Shown: positions 59,953 through 64,000 of the stretch, one piece after another
Numbering within the stretch: the stretch's first letter is position 1
Layout of the letters: each line of letters begins with the position of its first letter
Assembly: GCA_000620205.1 (NCBI GenBank)
Contig: JHVP01000003.1
Location: 124,001-188,000, forward strand
DNA: 64,000 bases
Origin: Geodermatophilaceae bacterium URHA0031
Lineage (GTDB): Bacteria > Actinomycetota > Actinomycetes > Mycobacteriales > Geodermatophilaceae
Direction of reading: 5' to 3'
The notes under the pieces: model-generated
What the model was told of the DNA's origin: nothing
Databases searched by the model: none
The model's input: only the letters and a program-made list of their open reading frames with translations
Made by a program: the position numbers and the translations under genes

Positions 59953-61440
59953 TCAGCGCAGCGGGACGGCGTCCGGGGTGACCGGGCGGGGCAGCATCGA
60001 GTTGCCGGTCAGCCAGTCGTCGACCGCCCCGGCGGCGGCGCGGCCCTCGGCGATCGCCCAGACGATGAGCGACTGACCGCGGCCCATGTCCCCGGCCACG
60101 AACACCCCGGGGACGGTCGACATGTACTCGGCGTCCCGGGAGACCCGGCCGCGCTCGTCGACCGCGCAGCCGAGCTCCTCGACCAGGCCGGAGGTCTGCG
60201 GGCCGGTGTAGCCCAGCGCCAGCAGCACCAGGTCCGCGGGCAGCTCGCGGGTGCTGTCCGGCTTGGGTTGCCGCTTCCCGTCGACGATCTCGATCTCGAC
60301 GACCTCGATGGCCCGGACCCGGCCGTCGGCGTCGCCGAGGAACGCCTCGGTGTTGACGGCGAACAGCCGCTCGCCGCCCTCCTCGTGCGCCGGGGAGACC
60401 CGCAGGATCATCTCGTAGGTCGGCCACGGGTTGTCCTGCGGTCGGGTGCCGGTGGGCGCCGGCTTGTAGTCCAGCTGGGCCACCGACGCCGCGCCCTGGC
60501 GGTGGGCGGTGCCCAGGCAGTCCGCGCCGGTGTCGCCACCGCCGATGATCACCACGTGCTTGCCCTCGGCCGACAGCGGCGGGTCCTCCAGCTCGCCGAG
60601 CGCCTCGCGGTTGCCGAACGGCAGGTACTCCATCGCGAAGTGGACGCCGTCCAGGTCGCGGCCCGGCAGCGGCAGGTCACGGGCCACCGGCGTCCCGATC
60701 GCCAGCACCACGGCGTCGTACTCGCTGCGCAGCGCCTCGGTCGTCACCGCGCCCTCGCCCGTCCCGCCGACGTCGGCGTCGGTCACGAAGCGGGTGCCCT
60801 CGGCGCGCATCTGGTCCAGCCGCCGGTCCAGGTGGCGCTTCTCCATCTTGAACTCGGGGATGCCGTAGCGGAGCAGGCCCCCGACCCGGTCGTCCCGCTC
60901 GTAGACGGTCACCTCGTGCCCGGCGCGGGTGAGCTGCTGCGCGGCGGCGAGCCCCGCGGGCCCGGAGCCGACGACGGCGACCTTCCGCCCGGTGAGCTCC
61001 GCCGGCGGCTGCGGGGTCACCCAGCCGTTGACGAACGCCTGGTCGATGATCTCCCACTCGATCTGCTTGATCGTGACCGGCGCGTTCTCCAGGTTGAGCA
61101 CGCAGGCGGACTCGCACGGCGCCGGGCACAGCTTCCCGGTGAACTCCGGGAAGTTGTTGGTCGCGTGCAGCCGCTCGATCGCCTCCTGCCAGTCGTCCCG
61201 GCGGGCGAGGTCGTTCCACTCCGGGATGAGGTTGCCCAGCGGGCAGCCGTGGTGGCAGAACGGGATGCCGCAGTCCATGCAGCGTGCCGCCTGCTCGCGG
61301 ACGGCCTGCACCGGGAAGACGGCGTCCTCACCCGTCTCGCGGGTCAGGTACACCTCCTTCCAGTCCAGCAGGCGCAGCTCGACCGGCCGCCTCGGCGGCA
61401 TCTGCCGGTCGAACTTCAGGAACCCGGTGCTGTCAACCAC
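59953..61440 (-). CDS. gltD: Glutamate synthase small (beta) subunit
   Basis: GltD passes electrons from NADPH through FAD and iron-sulfur clusters to GltB. The 495-residue protein has the N-terminal cysteine clusters ([20 protein letters not shown] and [13 protein letters not shown]), the FAD-binding [17 protein letters not shown], the NADPH-binding [17 protein letters not shown] and the C-terminal [17 protein letters not shown]. The GTG start overlaps gltB by eight bases, so the two subunits are translated together. A hairpin cluster follows. Confidence 0.95.
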   Translation of the reverse strand: MVDSTGFLKFDRQMPPRRPVELRLLDWKEVYLTRETGEDAVFPVQAVREQAARCMDCGIPFCHHGCPLGNLIPEWNDLARRDDWQEAIERLHATNNFPEFTGKLCPAPCESACVLNLENAPVTIKQIEWEIIDQAFVNGWVTPQPPAELTGRKVAVVGSGPAGLAAAQQLTRAGHEVTVYERDDRVGGLLRYGIPEFKMEKRHLDRRLDQMRAEGTRFVTDADVGGTGEGAVTTEALRSEYDAVVLAIGTPVARDLPLPGRDLDGVHFAMEYLPFGNREALGELEDPPLSAEGKHVVIIGGGDTGADCLGTAHRQGAASVAQLDYKPAPTGTRPQDNPWPTYEMILRVSPAHEEGGERLFAVNTEAFLGDADGRVRAIEVVEIEIVDGKRQPKPDSTRELPADLVLLALGYTGPQTSGLVEELGCAVDERGRVSRDAEYMSTVPGVFVAGDMGRGQSLIVWAIAEGRAAAGAVDDWLTGNSMLPRPVTPDAVPLR

Positions 61441-64000
61441 GTGCCGCCTCCATGACAGCTCGGTCCACGTCGTACCCGGCGGCCTCGGCGGCCCGTCGGG
61501 CCTCCGTCGCCCGCCGGTAGTCGCGCGGCATGATCACGCTGAACCGCCCCGACCAGCGGCCCCAGTCGGCGAGCAGGCTGGTCGCCACGGCCGAGTCGGT
61601 GGCCGCGCGGTAGCGCTCCAGGACGTCCCGGAGCCACTGGGCGGACTCGCCGTCCAGCTCCTCGATGTCGACCATCTCGCCGTTGACCCGGTGCCGGGCC
61701 AGGTCGAGCACGTACCCGACACCACCGGACATGCCGGCGGCGATGTTCCGGCCGGTGCCGCCCAGGACGACGGCCGTCCCGCCGGTCATGTACTCCAGCG
61801 CGTGGTCGCCGACCCCCTCGACGACGGCCAGCGCACCGGAGTTGCGCACGCAGAACCGCTCGCCCACCCGGCCGCGCAGGAACAGCTCCCCGCCGGTCGC
61901 GCCGTAGCCGATGACGTTGCCGGCGATGACGTTGTCCTCGGCGGCGAACGTGGCCTCGGCCGCCGGCCGGACGACGACGCGCCCGCCGGACAGGCCCTTG
62001 CCCACGTAGTCGTTGGCGTCCCCGACCAGGGTCATGGTGATCCCGCGGGGCAGGAAGGCACCGAAGGACTGCCCGGCCGAGCCGGTGAAGGTCAGCTCGA
62101 TCGTCCCGTCGGGCAGCCCCTCGCCGCCGAAGCGGCGGGTCACCATCGAGCCCAGCATCGTGCCGACGGTGCGGTTCACGTTGCGCACCGGCAGCTCCAG
62201 GTGCACCGGGCGCGCGTCGAGCAGCGCGCCCTCGCAGAGCTGGATGAGCGTCTGGTCCAGCGCGACCTCCAGGCCGTGGTCCTGGTCCCGGACCCGTCGC
62301 CGCGCGGCGCCCTCGGGGAGCTCGGGCACCGCCAGGATCGGCGTGAGGTCCAGGCCGGCGGCCTTCCAGTGGTCGACCGCGGGCTGCACGTCGAGGACCT
62401 CGGACCGACCGACGGCCTCGTCGATCGAGCGGAAGCCCAGCTGCGCCAGGATCTCGCGCACCTGCTGGGCGATGAACTCGAAGAACGTGACGACGAACTC
62501 CGGCTTGCCGGTGAACCGCTTCCGCAGCTCGGGGTTCTGCGTCGCGACGCCGACCGGGCAGGTGTCCAGGTGGCAGACGCGCATCATCACGCAGCCCTCG
62601 ACGACCAGCGGGGCGGTGGCGAAGCCGAACTCCTCCGCGCCCAGCAGCGCGGCCACGACGACGTCGCGACCGGTCTTCATCTGCCCGTCGACCTGCACCA
62701 CGATGCGGTCGCGCAACCCGTTGGCCAGCAGCGTCTGCTGGGTCTCGGCCAGGCCGATCTCCCACGGCGTGCCGGCGTGCTTGAGCGAGGTCAGCGGCGC
62801 CGCGCCGGTGCCGCCGTCGAAGCCGGACACCAGGACGACGTCGGCCTTGGCCTTGCTCACCCCGGCCGCGACCGTGCCGATGCCGGACTCCGACACCAGC
62901 TTCACGTGCACGCGCGCCTGGTCGTTGGCGTTCTTGAGGTCGTGGATGAGCTGCTTGAGGTCCTCGATCGAGTAGATGTCGTGGTGCGGCGGCGGGCTGA
63001 TCAGGCCGACGCCGGGCGTGGAGTGCCGGGTGCGGGCCACCCACGGGTAGACCTTGCTGCCCGGCAGCTGCCCGCCCTCGCCGGGCTTCGCGCCCTGGGC
63101 CATCTTGATCTGGATGTCGTCGGCGTTGACCAGGTACTCGCTGGTGACGCCGAAGCGCCCGCTGGCCACCTGCTTGATCGACGAGCGGCGCAGGTCGCCG
63201 TCGGGATCGGGGGTGAACCGGCCGGGGTCCTCGCCGCCCTCCCCGGTGTTGGACCGCCCACCCAGCCGGTTCATCGCGATCGCCAGCGTCTCGTGCGCCT
63301 CGGCGGAGATGGAGCCGTAGCTCATCGCGCCGGTCTGGAAGCGCTTCACGATCTCGCTGACCGGCTCGACCTCGTCGATCGGCACGGCCGGCCGGTCGGG
63401 CGTGAGCCCGAACAGCCCGCGCAGCGTCGCCGCCTCGGCGGACAGCCCGTCGACGGTGTCGGTGTAGCGCTGGAAGACGTCGTACTGCCGGGACCGGGTG
63501 GCGTGCTGGAGCAGGAACACCGTCTCGGGGTTGAACAGGTGCACCTCGCCCTCGCGGCGCCACTGGTACTCCCCGCCGGTCTCCAGCCGCCGGTGCGCGG
63601 TCTCGGTGGCGTTGGTCGGGTAGGCCCGCCGGTGGCGCATGGCCACCTCCTCGGCGAGCACGTCCAGGCCGACGCCGTCGAGGGTGGCCGACGTCCCGGT
63701 GAAGTACTCGTCGACGACGGCCTTGCTCAGGCCGACGGTCTCGAAGATCTGCGCCATCGTGTACGAGCCGACGGTGCTGATGCCCATCTTGCTCATCACC
63801 TTCAGCACGCCCTTGCCCATGGCCTTGACCACGTTGCGGACGGCCTGGGCCGGCTGGACGCCGGTGAGCGTGCCGGTGCGGATCAGGTCCTCGACGCTCT
63901 CGAAGGCCAGGTAGGGGTTCACCGCGGCCGCCCCGTAGCCGAGCAGCAGCGCGACGTGGTGCACCTCCCGGCAGTCGCCGGACTCCACGACCAGGCCCAC
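61433..64000 (-). CDS. gltB: Glutamate synthase large (alpha) subunit, C-terminal 855 residues (cut by window edge)
   Basis: GltB makes two glutamates from glutamine and 2-oxoglutarate. The segment begins inside the central domain ([20 protein letters not shown]), contains the FMN-binding synthase domain ([40 protein letters not shown]), the 3Fe-4S cysteines ([13 protein letters not shown], pattern C-x5-C-x4-C) and the C-terminal GXGXG beta-helix ([24 protein letters not shown]). The N-terminal glutaminase domain lies beyond position 64000. No frameshift is seen. Confidence 0.96.
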   Translation of the reverse strand: MGLVVESGDCREVHHVALLLGYGAAAVNPYLAFESVEDLIRTGTLTGVQPAQAVRNVVKAMGKGVLKVMSKMGISTVGSYTMAQIFETVGLSKAVVDEYFTGTSATLDGVGLDVLAEEVAMRHRRAYPTNATETAHRRLETGGEYQWRREGEVHLFNPETVFLLQHATRSRQYDVFQRYTDTVDGLSAEAATLRGLFGLTPDRPAVPIDEVEPVSEIVKRFQTGAMSYGSISAEAHETLAIAMNRLGGRSNTGEGGEDPGRFTPDPDGDLRRSSIKQVASGRFGVTSEYLVNADDIQIKMAQGAKPGEGGQLPGSKVYPWVARTRHSTPGVGLISPPPHHDIYSIEDLKQLIHDLKNANDQARVHVKLVSESGIGTVAAGVSKAKADVVLVSGFDGGTGAAPLTSLKHAGTPWEIGLAETQQTLLANGLRDRIVVQVDGQMKTGRDVVVAALLGAEEFGFATAPLVVEGCVMMRVCHLDTCPVGVATQNPELRKRFTGKPEFVVTFFEFIAQQVREILAQLGFRSIDEAVGRSEVLDVQPAVDHWKAAGLDLTPILAVPELPEGAARRRVRDQDHGLEVALDQTLIQLCEGALLDARPVHLELPVRNVNRTVGTMLGSMVTRRFGGEGLPDGTIELTFTGSAGQSFGAFLPRGITMTLVGDANDYVGKGLSGGRVVVRPAAEATFAAEDNVIAGNVIGYGATGGELFLRGRVGERFCVRNSGALAVVEGVGDHALEYMTGGTAVVLGGTGRNIAAGMSGGVGYVLDLARHRVNGEMVDIEELDGESAQWLRDVLERYRAATDSAVATSLLADWGRWSGRFSVIMPRDYRRATEARRAAEAAGYDVDRAVMEAARG

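Overview
The window is about 74% GC chromosomal DNA from an actinobacterium. It has GTG and TTG starts, frequent 4-base GTGA/ATGA gene overlaps, genes for phosphatidylinositol mannosides, an SsgA-family protein and an ANTAR regulator. Protein character and the intergenic repeats suggest the Geodermatophilaceae (Blastococcus, Geodermatophilus, Modestobacter); that placement is inference.

Positions 1-28,740 are almost all on the minus strand and follow, as I recall it, the gene order of Mycobacterium thrS to alaS. Reading downstream: thrS, HIT protein, pgsA, patA, pimA (phosphatidylinositol mannoside assembly), a LemA-like protein, pdxS-pdxT (vitamin B6), yebC, ruvC-ruvA-ruvB behind a LexA box, yajC-secD-secF (secretion), apt, relA, a metallo-hydrolase, hisS, an aldo/keto reductase, aspS, rarA, two small membrane proteins, and the start of alaS. 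Plus-strand genes here are an aldo/keto reductase, a cyclophilin, a methyltransferase, and a nuclease-like gene boxed between two inverted palindromic repeats (3387-4509).

Positions 28,800-37,300 hold a MOSC protein, an HNH nuclease, four tRNA genes (Val-CAC; then Gly-GCC, Cys-GCA, Val-GAC), an ECF sigma/anti-sigma pair divergent from an SsgA-like gene, coaE, rpsA and a methyltransferase. Positions 37,286-43,645 look like an accessory catabolic island: a LigAB-type ring-cleavage dioxygenase, a family III CoA-transferase and a citryl-CoA-lyase-like protein run against a divergent amidohydrolase-IclR regulator pair. An AAC(2')-type acetyltransferase lies at the end of the minus-strand run.

Positions 43,700-64,000 are again core genome: polA, a PaaI thioesterase, a GNAT protein, a branched-chain amino acid ABC transporter (livH-M-G-F), and a separate binding-protein gene whose two lobes appear circularly permuted. 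Then come pdtaR, tRNA-Leu(CAA), a 93-bp tandem repeat, an aromatic amino acid decarboxylase, tesB, pyk and gltD-gltB (gltB runs off the end). At least eight genes have a TAnnnT -10 hexamer only 6-8 bases before the start codon and probably give leaderless mRNAs. No phage, integrase, IS transposase, CRISPR array or rRNA was seen.
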